64,000 bases of DNA from CAJQQK01 sp963696075 (lineage in GTDB: Bacteria > Pseudomonadota > Alphaproteobacteria > Rhizobiales > Hyphomicrobiaceae): contig CAVOJD010000006.1 of NCBI GenBank assembly GCA_963696075.1, forward strand, positions 868,001 to 932,000, in the 5' to 3' direction. A model generated the notes under the pieces. The model was given only the letters and a program-made list of their open reading frames with translations. It did no database searches and was not told the origin of the DNA. The translations under genes and the position numbers were made by a program. Positions 51,206-59,215 of this stretch are shown here, in pieces. Each line of letters opens with the position of its first letter. The first letter of the stretch is position 1.

Positions 51206-53221
51206 GTGAAACAATCGCAACCTCGAAGTGGCACGCACCTTGGACAGTGCGCGATGAGGCTGACGCTCAGCCTGTCGCTGTCGCTCTCTCTCCTGGTTGC
51301 AGCCCACATGGGCACCGCGCATGCGCAAACCTGTGCCACGGGCGCGGGAACGAATTCAACCCAGTGCGGCATCGGGGCAACGGCCACGGCCAACCGGACA
51401 ACAGCCATCGGCAACAATGCGCAGGCGACGGCGACCGACGCCACCGCGACCGGCCAGGATGCGCGCGCGACCGGTCTGCGCTCGACGGCAATGGGGCAGG
51501 CGACGCGCGCCTCAGCAAACAACGCATCGGCCATCGGCGACAACGCAAGCGCGACCGCAAACAATGCGACCGCGAATGGGCAGAACGCCCAGGCGGCGGC
51601 AGTCGATGCAACAGCAACCGGGCAGAATTCACAGGCCACGGGTCTGCGTGCGACAGCGATGGGCCAGGCAGCACGCGCGACCGCGAACAATACAAGTGCG
51701 ATCGGCGAAGCCAGTCAGGCAACTGCCGTCGACGCCACGGCGATGGGGCAGGGGGCACGGGCGACGGGTGTGCGCTCGACGGCAACGGGGCAGGCTTCCC
51801 GCGCGACGGCAACCAATGCGACGGCCATCGGTGAATCGAGCCAGGCAACCGCCAATAACACATCGGCGTTAGGGCGGCGCGCGCGGGCAACCGGCGCCAA
51901 TGCGACGGCGACGGGCGGCAATTCACTTGCCAACCAGACCGACGCGACCGCGACCGGCTTCGATGCCCGCGCAACCGGACAGCGCGCAACCGCAACCGGC
52001 CGCTCCAGCCGGGCGACGGCGAACAACGCCACCGCGACCGGCCAATCCGCTCAGGCGACCGCCGTCAACGCCACGGCGACCGGGCGCGGCGCGGATGCCA
52101 CCGCCGCAAACACCACCGCGACAGGCTCGAACGCCCTGGCCGACCAGAACGATGCCACCGCAACCGGCTTTGATGCCCGCGCGACCGCGGGGCGCGCGAC
52201 GGCGATGGGCCGTAGTTCGCGCGCGAGCGGCTATCAGTCCACCGCCGTCGGCTACCAGACAACCACCAGCGGCGAAAACGCGACAGCCCTTGGGACCAGC
52301 GCCAGCGCAACGGCGGTCGGCGCTTCTGCACTCGGCTTTGGAACAACCGCCAGCCACGCCAACGCAACCGCGGTCGGTATTGGCGCCGCCACAACTCGCG
52401 CCAACCAATTGAGCTTCGGCACGGCCACCTCGACCTATACGATGCAGGGGCTGCCTTCTGCCGCCAGCACGGCGGCGCAGGGTGCCGTTACGGGTCTGGT
52501 GACGACAGATGCCAACGGCAATCTCGCCAGCGACGGTGGTGCCACCCAAGCGGCGATCGCGACCAATGCCGCCGGCATCACGACGAATGCCGCCGGCATC
52601 ACGACGAATGCCGCCGGCATCACGACGAATGCCGCAGGCGTCACGACGAATGCCGCAGGCATCACGACAAATGCCGCCGGCATCGCAACCAATGCGTCAG
52701 GCATCACATCGAACGCTTCGAATATTGCGACCAACACCTCCAACATCGCGACGAATGCCGCCGCCATCACGACCACAGCGGCAGGCGTGGCGACCAATTC
52801 GTCGGCCATCTCATCCAACACAACTGCCATCAACACCAACACCTCGAACATTGCCACAAACGCAACGGGCGTAGCCGCAAACGCCTCGAACATCGCAACC
52901 AACACGTCTGATATCGCAGCTTTGCAGGGGGCGGTTGGCGGCGGCTTCAACGACCTGCGCGCCGACGTCAACCGCGCCTTCCGGCGGTTGGACGATCACG
53001 CTGAAGGCATTGCCCTGGCCATGGCCATGGGCGGCCTGTTCGTGCCAACGGACAAGACGTTTGCAATCTCCGCCAACATGGGCTTTTTCGATGGCAAACA
53101 GGCACTGGCGGCGCAGGGTGCTGTTCGCCTCGATCAGGTCTGGGTTCTGCAAGGTGGTATCGGAGTTGGCGTGGATGGCGGAAACGTCGGGGGACGCATC
53201 GGCATTTCGGCGGCATGGTAG
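51206..53221 (+). CDS. YadA-like trimeric autotransporter adhesin
   Basis: The ~671-residue protein starts at GTG 51206 (GGAGAGG just upstream); ATG 51254 is an alternative. Both give a signal peptide with SLSLSLSLLVAAHMGTAHAQ. The head (about 50-425) consists of 14-residue YadA-type head repeats of the form A-x-A-x-G-x-x-A-x-A-T-A-x-N with TAIG/TATG/SAIG turns. LSFGTATSTYTMQGLPSAAS forms a neck, then a stalk of seven-residue repeats (GITTNAA, NIATNTS) with Asn recurring once per heptad. The last ~80 residues (VNRAFRRLDDHAEGIALAMA, ISANMGFF, GRIGISAAW) are a YadA-type beta-barrel anchor with a terminal aromatic residue. Three chains should form one outer-membrane adhesin. It diverges from the ECF sigma gene. 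Confidence 0.93.
   Translation: MKQSQPRSGTHLGQCAMRLTLSLSLSLSLLVAAHMGTAHAQTCATGAGTNSTQCGIGATATANRTTAIGNNAQATATDATATGQDARATGLRSTAMGQATRASANNASAIGDNASATANNATANGQNAQAAAVDATATGQNSQATGLRATAMGQAARATANNTSAIGEASQATAVDATAMGQGARATGVRSTATGQASRATATNATAIGESSQATANNTSALGRRARATGANATATGGNSLANQTDATATGFDARATGQRATATGRSSRATANNATATGQSAQATAVNATATGRGADATAANTTATGSNALADQNDATATGFDARATAGRATAMGRSSRASGYQSTAVGYQTTTSGENATALGTSASATAVGASALGFGTTASHANATAVGIGAATTRANQLSFGTATSTYTMQGLPSAASTAAQGAVTGLVTTDANGNLASDGGATQAAIATNAAGITTNAAGITTNAAGITTNAAGVTTNAAGITTNAAGIATNASGITSNASNIATNTSNIATNAAAITTTAAGVATNSSAISSNTTAINTNTSNIATNATGVAANASNIATNTSDIAALQGAVGGGFNDLRADVNRAFRRLDDHAEGIALAMAMGGLFVPTDKTFAISANMGFFDGKQALAAQGAVRLDQVWVLQGGIGVGVDGGNVGGRIGISAAW
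52567..52700. repeat. 21-bp tandem repeats in the adhesin stalk
   Basis: At least six near-identical copies of a 21-base unit (GCCGCCGGCATCACGACGAA plus T) encode GITTNAA heptapeptides. The near-identity at DNA level suggests recent copy-number change by slippage. Confidence 0.85.
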
Positions 53222-53807
53222 CAGACGTCCGGCACTGAGGCGGGCGCTTGCCGGCGTCTCACGGGGCGCCGCGCTGCCCCGCGCACTCCGCGTCCTGGCC
53301 CTCGCATTGATCATCGCGGTGAATGGTGCCCAGTGGGCGCAGGCTCAGTCCACCGCGGGCAGGTTGGCCGTGCCGCCGGCCGAGACACTGCTGCTTTTGA
53401 TCCGCACGACGCTTGTCGCCCTCAATCACGCCAATCAGACCGGCAACTATACCGTCCTGCGCGATCTTTCGGCGCCGGTCTTTCAGGCGAAGTTCTCCGC
53501 CGCCGATCTGGCCGGGATATTCGCCGACCTGCGCAAGCGCCGCATCGATCTCGCCCCCGCCGTCATCGTCTCCCCCGAGGTCTCGGAGCCACCGACGGTT
53601 TCAACCGCCGGCCATCTGACGATTACCGGTCATTTCCCAACCAGGCCGGCGCCGATCAACTTCCGTCTCATCTACGTCGCAGCCGACGGCCTCTGGAAAC
53701 TGGGCGGCATCACGGTCGATGTGCCGACCGTACCCGCCGCCGCTGAACCATCGCCGGCAAGCGAGACGCCCGCTGCAGGCTCTGAAACAACGCCGCGCGC
53801 GAGATAG
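53175..53807 (+). CDS. Conserved secreted protein of unknown function
   Basis: The frame runs to 53807. The first plausible start is ATG 53175 with GGAG 9 bases before it, which overlaps the adhesin gene by 47 bases; other in-frame starts nearer the signal peptide would be CTG or TTG. A hydrophobic segment (LRVLALALIIAVNGAQWAQA) ends at AQ. The mature domain is well conserved in alphaproteobacteria as I recall it: LIRTTLVALNHANQTGNYTV-LRDLSAP, FADLRKRRIDLAPAVIV and NFRLIYVAADGLWKLGGITV. It resembles a small NTF2-like (DUF-type) domain. The tail is Pro/Ala/Thr-rich. The function is unknown; the overlap suggests co-expression with the adhesin. Confidence 0.7.
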   Translation: MAETSGDASAFRRHGSRRPALRRALAGVSRGAALPRALRVLALALIIAVNGAQWAQAQSTAGRLAVPPAETLLLLIRTTLVALNHANQTGNYTVLRDLSAPVFQAKFSAADLAGIFADLRKRRIDLAPAVIVSPEVSEPPTVSTAGHLTITGHFPTRPAPINFRLIYVAADGLWKLGGITVDVPTVPAAAEPSPASETPAAGSETTPRAR

Positions 53808-53833
53808 TCGCTCAAGCGCCTTTGGCGGGTCGG

Positions 53834-54154
53834 TTATTTCGCCTGCGCGGCGGCTTCCTTCAGCTTGGCGATGATCTCCTGGCACTTGGCATCACCATCC
53901 GCGAGGACGGCCTTGTCCATGGTGACGTTCTGGGCGGAGAGCTGCTGGCCGGCCGCCGCGATCAGTTCGCCGACCTGCTCGCCGGTGATATAGCCTTTCT
54001 CTTTCGCAGCCTCTGCCGTCAGACAGGTGCCGGCCTGCAGGCCTGTTGCAATACCGGCTCCCGCACCCAGCCCGACAAAGGCGCCGGGGAGCACGAAAAA
54101 GGCCGCCGCGAGACCGATCACGGCACCGGCGAGAAAGATGAGGAACGACTTCAT
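53834..54154 (-). CDS. Small secreted or membrane-anchored protein, unknown function
   Basis: The 106-residue protein starts at ATG 54154 after AGGAGG. The N-terminus is a hydrophobic segment (FLIFLAGAVIGLAAAFFVLP), then a Gly-rich part and a hydrophilic helical domain with EKGYITGEQVGELIAAAGQQ. Two Cys (GTCLTAE, AKCQEIIA) may be bridged in the periplasm. It ends with an Ala/Lys-rich helix. No family recognised. It is convergent with the preceding gene (27 bases apart). Confidence 0.75.
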   Translation of the reverse strand: MKSFLIFLAGAVIGLAAAFFVLPGAFVGLGAGAGIATGLQAGTCLTAEAAKEKGYITGEQVGELIAAAGQQLSAQNVTMDKAVLADGDAKCQEIIAKLKEAAAQAK

Positions 54155-54235
54155 GGGAACGGCCTCCTGCGCTGGGGTTGTGGTGTTTGATGCCGGCCAC
54201 GACAAAATGCGTCGCAGCCGACATCCGATTGCAAT

Positions 54236-54263
54236 CTCAGCGGCTTTGGCTCAGCGGCTTTGG
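54236..54263. repeat. 14-bp tandem duplication covering a stop codon
   Basis: Two perfect copies of CTCAGCGGCTTTGG abut at 54236-54249 and 54250-54263. The TGA stop of the 54251-54913 gene lies in the right copy and is repeated in the left one. Confidence 0.7.
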
Positions 54264-54913
54264 ATGCCGAAGATCACTGTGAATTTGGCGCGTCGCTGGC
54301 TGCGGTTGGAAACTTCGATGACGTGATCACCGTTGAGCCAGAGTTGGCCGCGGTACTCGTTGCCAGCCCGAACAGATTCATAGAGCGTATTGCCGTCCGG
54401 CGTGAAGATATTGAAGTAGGTGCGCGGATTGCGAGTTGCCACGCGCACGTAGAGGAACTGGCCCTTGCGCGCGTTCAACAGATAGCGCACCGAGTCCCCG
54501 CTTCCGAGTTCAGCTTGAAACTCGGTGCCAGACTGGCCGCTTGGGAAGCGGACCCGCTCTTCACTTGTTATGGGCTCTCTTTCATCGGCACCGGACGCCC
54601 CACCACCCGGGTTGTTCCCACCGGGCTGATTGACAATGAAGTTGATGATCCTGCGACCCCGAGGATTGAAACTGCATTGAAACGTTTCGCTCCGGCCACG
54701 GATCCATGCGGTGCCATTGACGGCGTGGGTGCCGTCGGTGCGTTGGCCTTCGTACTTCGTCTCGATGTTGGGGAGGCGCGTGTGCAGCACCTCGTGCGCC
54801 CGGGCGCGACATTCCTGCATCATCCGGGCGGGGGTGTTGGCTTCAGCGGAGCTTGCAAATGTCGCAACCGCGGCCACCACCAATCCCAAACTCCAAAGCG
54901 ATCTGTCAGTCAT
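54251..54913 (-). CDS. Secreted protein of unknown function
   Basis: The 220-residue protein starts at ATG 54913 with AAGGGAA upstream and a signal peptide (SLGLVVAAVATFASSAEA). The first mature domain has two Cys (MMQECRARAHEVL and ETFQCSFNPRGRRI) and VNGTAWIRG. After a Gly/Asn linker comes a beta-sandwich-like domain: VRYLLNARKGQFLYVRVA, RTYFNIFTPDG and WLNGDHVIEVSNRSQRRAKF. This resembles inhibitor-like or prepeptidase-C-like domains found in secreted alphaproteobacterial proteins. Function is unknown. Confidence 0.75.
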   Translation of the reverse strand: MTDRSLWSLGLVVAAVATFASSAEANTPARMMQECRARAHEVLHTRLPNIETKYEGQRTDGTHAVNGTAWIRGRSETFQCSFNPRGRRIINFIVNQPGGNNPGGGASGADEREPITSEERVRFPSGQSGTEFQAELGSGDSVRYLLNARKGQFLYVRVATRNPRTYFNIFTPDGNTLYESVRAGNEYRGQLWLNGDHVIEVSNRSQRRAKFTVIFGIQSR

Positions 54914-55009
54914 GTTCGTTCCCTTATTGCGGCTTGAATGAAAAATGTAGGTCCGGTCGTTATCCCACTGGCCCGGCCCGGTCCGGCGCCCAATGCGCCC
55001 GGTCGACGA

Positions 55010-56326
55010 TCAGTCCCCCGTGACCACAATCTCGGGAAACGAAAACCGCTGCGCGCCGATGGTGACGTTGAAGATATCGCCGTCCCTGCCGACCGTCATC
55101 TTTGCCCCGCCGTCGGCTTGCGATTCGTCATAGGAGGACGGTGTTCCAGCCTCGAAATAGATCACCCGGCTGCCGCCGTCCGGCCAGAAGACGGTGATCG
55201 AACCATTGCCGTTGCCCTGACGTTTGACGCCGAACCGGCATTGCTCCATCGCCCCCCTGCGCGAGCGCGAACAGTCGAGCTGACCGGTCGCATTGAACGC
55301 CGTGCCGGGAACCAGCGCATCTTCACGCGGCGCCGGGCCTGACGACGTGCGCCAATCCTGTGGCATGTCGCTTTCGCTCTTGGCCCAGCGGACCGGCGCC
55401 GGCCGTTGTCGCTGCTGCGCCTCGCGCGCAGGAATGGCCAGAACCAGGCCATCTTCGATCCTGTCGACGTCGCGCATTGCCGGGTTTGCCCGCAGCAGCG
55501 CATGCAGCGTCACACCGCAACGCCACGCGAGATGGTCGAGGGCTTCATTTTCCTGGAGGATCGCGCGCGCGCCGCACGGGCTCGTCGCATGGTGGCCGAC
55601 ATGGCGCGGCAGATGGATCAACGCGCCATCGGAGATCTTGCGAACATTCTCAATCTGAGGATTGGCGTTCAGCAATGCCTCGACCGTCACGCCGCAAGAG
55701 TGCGCCACACCATAGAGCGTCTGTCCGCGCATCAGGTGCACATAGGCGCCGCACCCATAGTGCGGCGTGCGCCGGTCCTCAGGGACCTGGTCATGCGTGT
55801 AGCCGACCGAGGGCAATCTGGTTCGCGCCGCCGCATGCCGGCCTCTGAACAGGGGTTTCAGATCGATCGCCGTGATGCCAACCGCGAGATTGACGCCAAC
55901 CTCCGCTTCGACGCTGATCGGTTGCAGCGAAATTGTCCCGCGCGACCCGCCGATCAGAACCTGCCCACGCCCACCGACGACGGCCGCCCCACCCGCCTCG
56001 ACGCCGCCGAACGATCCGGCAAGTTCGCCCGGAGGCATCCGCCGCGTATCAGCAATCACCGTCCAGGCGATCACACCCCGCCCCGAGACACCGATCTCAA
56101 GGCCGACGCTTCTGAAGGCGCCACGATAGGCTTCGTTCAGTCCGTCTGATTTGTGAAATACGCAGTGAAGGTCACGCGGCGAGCTGATGATCAGCGCGAT
56201 CCCCTCGCCGACCTCACATGTCAAAACGCCCGCCTCGATCCGCGCCTGGCTGGCCGCCGGCAGGGACATCACACCAATAAGACTGAGAACAACAACCCTC
56301 AACCAACATGAAAAAAAGCGCGTCAC
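55010..56326 (-). CDS. DUF992 protein with two LysM domains
   Basis: The 438-residue protein starts with GTG at 56326 (GGGG upstream) and a signal peptide (LRVVVLSLIGVMSLPAASQA). Residues about 30-165 are a DUF992 domain: IEAGVLTCEVGEGIALIISS, LHCVFHKSDG, AYRGAFRSVGLEIGVSGRGV and TISLQPISVEAEVGVNLAVG. Two LysM-like units follow (HLMRGQTLYGVAHSCGVTVE; LQENEALDHLAWRCGVTLHA), which should bind peptidoglycan. The C-terminal domain (about 340-438: QLDCSRSRRGAMEQCRFGVK, GNGSITVFWPDGG, FPEIVVTG) occurs alone in other secreted alphaproteobacterial proteins. The combination is not one I know. It probably acts in the periplasm. Confidence 0.85.
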   Translation of the reverse strand: MTRFFSCWLRVVVLSLIGVMSLPAASQARIEAGVLTCEVGEGIALIISSPRDLHCVFHKSDGLNEAYRGAFRSVGLEIGVSGRGVIAWTVIADTRRMPPGELAGSFGGVEAGGAAVVGGRGQVLIGGSRGTISLQPISVEAEVGVNLAVGITAIDLKPLFRGRHAAARTRLPSVGYTHDQVPEDRRTPHYGCGAYVHLMRGQTLYGVAHSCGVTVEALLNANPQIENVRKISDGALIHLPRHVGHHATSPCGARAILQENEALDHLAWRCGVTLHALLRANPAMRDVDRIEDGLVLAIPAREAQQRQRPAPVRWAKSESDMPQDWRTSSGPAPREDALVPGTAFNATGQLDCSRSRRGAMEQCRFGVKRQGNGNGSITVFWPDGGSRVIYFEAGTPSSYDESQADGGAKMTVGRDGDIFNVTIGAQRFSFPEIVVTGD

Positions 56327-56531
56327 AATCGCGACCCCATCCCACCTTCAATTGCCCGTTGGCTACGAAACGTAGCACCAGCAACCAGTGGCATGCGACT
56401 GGATCGTCCGCAAGACGGACGAACGGAGCGATAACAAAAAGTCTGCAGAAGCGACCAACGACAGTGCAGCAATCGGCGGCCAATTGGGCACCGATTGCAA
56501 CGCGCCATTGGTGGGCTTCGGGTCTGCCGGA

Positions 56532-57189
56532 CTACTCCGCCGCGACGCCCACCGGACAGCTCACCCCTGTCCCGCCAAGCCCGCAGTAGCCGTGCGGGAC
56601 CTTGTGCAGATATTGCTGGTGATAGTCCTCGGCAAAGTAGAACGGGCCGGTTGCCTTGATCTCTGTCGTAATCGCCACCGAAACCACGCGCGTCAAGTGC
56701 GGCCTGGAAACGTTCACGCGAGGCTTCCGCCGCCGCCTGCTGCGCCGCGCTGGCAACGTAGATCCCGGATCGGTATTGCGTGCCAACGTCATTGCCCTGT
56801 CGCATACCCTGCGTCGGGTCGTGATTTTCCCAAAACACCTTGAGCAACGCCTCATAGGGGGTCACGGCCGGATCGTAGACGACGAGCAGCACTTCGTTGT
56901 GCCCGGTGTGTCCGCTGCACACTTCTTCATAGGTCGGATTGGGCGTGTAACCCGCAGCATACCCCACTGCCGTAATCCACACCTTGTCCGGCCCGAGTTC
57001 CCAGAACTTGCGCTCAGCGCCCCAGAAACAGCCCATCCCGAAGACGGCCTGTTCCATCCCGTCCGGGTATCCACCAACGATTTTGCGCCCGAAAACCGCA
57101 TGCGTCTCCGCTGTCGGCAATGGCTCCGGACGTCCGGGCAGTGCAGTTTCTGGTGAGGGCATGGCTGTCTTCTTGAGGAACGAGAACAT
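56532..57189 (-). CDS. msrA: Peptide-methionine (S)-S-oxide reductase MsrA, frameshifted by one base near 56674-56679
   Basis: The protein starts at ATG 57189. The active-site motif GMGCFWGAERKFWEL is intact, as are VGYAAGYTPNPTYEEVCSGH and TGHNEVLLVVYDP. After FQAALDARGFGG the conserved sequence moves to the next frame, which gives AITTEIKATGPFYFAEDYHQ-QYL and the resolving-Cys tail GYCGLGGTGVSCPVG. Removing one base within GGTGGCG (56674-56679) yields one 218-residue MsrA of normal length. The enzyme repairs oxidised methionine with thioredoxin. The N-terminal extension before the motif is typical of alphaproteobacterial MsrA. The break is probably an error. Confidence 0.93.
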
Positions 57190-57371
57190 GAAGCAAGTCC
57201 TTGGATTAGCCGCAGTTGGTTCGCTATATAGCAACCTATATAGGATCAGGCCCGCCCCGCCGCAATTTTCCGCGCCCGCGCTTCGCTCGAACGCGCCGCG
57301 GTCCGGTTGATACGCTGCGGCTGCAACTGCGGCCGCGCGGCCCGAGCGCGCCCGTCTTGTGGCGACGAGAA

Positions 57372-58199
57372 ATGCAAACGACGGTTCTGGGAACGAATGA
57401 GATGATCAACATTCTAAGTGATGAGATCGCCCCGGCCGACCGCCCGGGTGCCGCCGAAAAGACGTTGTATGAGGTCGGTGGCGGGCGCAAAACATTCTTC
57501 GCCCTGGCGTTCATTGTCCTTCTGCCCTTCTTCGCCAGCGTCCCCGTGATGCTCTATCAGCGCATCGAAAAGGGTGTCTGGTTGGACACCTGGGGTCTGG
57601 TCGTCATCGCCGTTGCGTTCCTGGCGGTGATGTTGCTCATTCTTTTCGAGCTGATCTTCTCCTTGCGCGCCGAGGTCGACATTGGGAAATCTGCAGTCGC
57701 CCTGACACTGCCCAAGCGCGGCACCCTGCTGCCGACCATATTCTACGAAAAGCGCACCATCCCCTATGAAGATATCGAGGCCGTCCAGTCCTATTGCGAC
57801 TGTTATGGCGGCCAGATTGCACCGATGATCCTGCGCGGCACCCGCTTGATCCTCAAGACCAAGGAGGCGGTTCCGCTTGGCTTCGTCAACGAGCGGGACG
57901 ACGACCCCCACTTCCCCTTCCCGCGCATCGGCGAACAGATCGCAGCCCGCGCCGGCCTGCGCGTGAAAAACCTCGGCCATATTCAGCACGCCCTCCACCG
58001 GCGCATGTTCGGCCTCGCCCAGACCAACCGCGACGACATGCCAAGCGAAGAGGTGCGCGCGATCAACCGGCGTCACCGGTCGTTCTTGTTGATTTTGTCG
58101 CTGGGCTTTCTGGTGTTGCTGGGCGCCGGCATTTCGCAAGATTTCCTCGCCGGCGTAAACCGCTGGGGCGAGCAAAGCGCCGGCCACGCGTTTTGGTAG
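57372..58199 (+). CDS. Membrane protein of unknown function
   Basis: The 275-residue protein has two membrane helices near the N-terminus (FFALAFIVLLPFFASVPVML; GLVVIAVAFLAVMLLILFEL), a middle cytosolic domain with PH-like character (TIPYEDIEAVQSYCDCYGGQ, ILRGTRLILKTKEAVPLGFV) and a third helix near the end (FLLILSLGFLVLLGAGI). The start is uncertain: ATG 57372 or ATG 57402; the frame is open further upstream but without membrane character. I do not recognise a named family. It is not in an obvious operon. Confidence 0.7.
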   Translation: MQTTVLGTNEMINILSDEIAPADRPGAAEKTLYEVGGGRKTFFALAFIVLLPFFASVPVMLYQRIEKGVWLDTWGLVVIAVAFLAVMLLILFELIFSLRAEVDIGKSAVALTLPKRGTLLPTIFYEKRTIPYEDIEAVQSYCDCYGGQIAPMILRGTRLILKTKEAVPLGFVNERDDDPHFPFPRIGEQIAARAGLRVKNLGHIQHALHRRMFGLAQTNRDDMPSEEVRAINRRHRSFLLILSLGFLVLLGAGISQDFLAGVNRWGEQSAGHAFW

Positions 58200-58344
58200 C
58201 ATGTGTCCGCTGACGCCGCCCCGGTGGTCGCTTCACGCGAGCCCCGTCACTCTGGCCCCTCACACTCGCCCTTCACACTCGCATCCGTCCGGGGGCCGCA
58301 CTTCGTCGCAAAACGGGTCGCAGGGGGCCCGCTGACGGCCGCGA

Positions 58345-58743
58345 TCAATTGACGAAGATATCAACCTGCCGCCGCTCGCGCGCCGCCATCGCGGTCAACA
58401 GCGCGATGACGAACAGCACCACCCATGCTGGCAGGTGAAACAGCCCAACCAGGATCGGGTCCCACACGAGTGGATGCAACTTGAGCGCAACGAGCTTGCC
58501 CAGGCCCTCGAACGTGGCCGGCGCGATCGCGGTCATAATCGCGGCAAGGCTTTGAAACAGCGGACCATCCCCGCCTGTCTGCCAGCGTGTGAAGTCACTT
58601 GTGAGCGCAACGATGGCGCCCAACAGCGCGACCACGCCGACGACTTTGAGGCCTGGCCGGATCAGCGCCCAAATCGCGCGCAGGATCTTTTTGATGAGTC
58701 CCCAGACCAGCCAGCCCAGGCCCTCGATAGCACCGCTTATCAT
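58345..58743 (-). CDS. Small integral membrane protein, unknown function
   Basis: The 132-residue protein starts at ATG 58743 (MISGAIEGLGWLVWGLIKKI). It has membrane segments at about 25-45 (PGLKVVGVVALLGAIVALTS) and 105-122 (LPAWVVLFVIALLTAMA), and an amphipathic start. The C-terminus RERRQVDIFVN is hydrophilic. No family recognised. It is convergent with the preceding gene across 145 bases. Confidence 0.65.
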   Translation of the reverse strand: MISGAIEGLGWLVWGLIKKILRAIWALIRPGLKVVGVVALLGAIVALTSDFTRWQTGGDGPLFQSLAAIMTAIAPATFEGLGKLVALKLHPLVWDPILVGLFHLPAWVVLFVIALLTAMAARERRQVDIFVN

Positions 58744-58866
58744 GCCATTCGGTCTAGGCGAGGGCCGTCTTCGAGACAAGCTGTATCCCACCCCTGATCA
58801 TCATTTATTGCACAGCAGTTGCATGATGCGGGAGGCTCATGATATGCGCGTCGTCTTCGTTGTTGA

Positions 58867-58956
58867 GGAGAGGTGGCCGAGTGGTTGAAGGCGCACGCCT
58901 GGAACGCGTGTAGGCGGGAAACCGTCTCGAGGGTTCGAATCCCTCTCTCTCCGCCA
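58867..58956 (+). tRNA. tRNA-Ser(GGA), CCA encoded
   Basis: A 90-base tRNA with a long variable arm. The acceptor GGAGAGG pairs with TCTCTCC (last pair G-T), the discriminator is G, and CCA is encoded at 58954-58956. The D arm has GGCCGAGTGGTTGAAGGC, the anticodon stem CACGC/GCGTG encloses CTGGAAC (anticodon GGA), and the T arm is GAGGG-TTCGAAT-CCCTC. It reads UCC and UCU. Confidence 0.97.
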
Positions 58957-59215
58957 CGATATTCGCCTAATGCTTTGTTTCCAGAGTGATTGTTTCAAGG
59001 ATCGGAAGCCTGACCCGAAGCGTGACCGGTTGAATCGCCCAACAACTTCTGAGCTGCGCAACTCGCCCAGGGACTGTGCCCGCTGGGTCCGCTTCTTCTG
59101 GCGGTGATCAGGCATCGCAAAGTTGAGGTGCAAAGTACCAAGGCCCCTCGCATCACCGCATCGAGTGTGCAACGCTTCGCAAGTTGCCCAAGGAGACCCT
59201 GCCGAGAGGGTCCCA

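Noticed and set aside
51254..52900. Repeated short units in the adhesin gene as a possible CRISPR array
   Set aside because: The units are in frame, have no constant repeat/variable spacer pattern, and encode YadA head and stalk repeats.
58867..59215. Integration site at the tRNA-Ser gene
   Set aside because: No integrase, no mobile genes and no repeat of the tRNA 3' end were seen downstream in the window.
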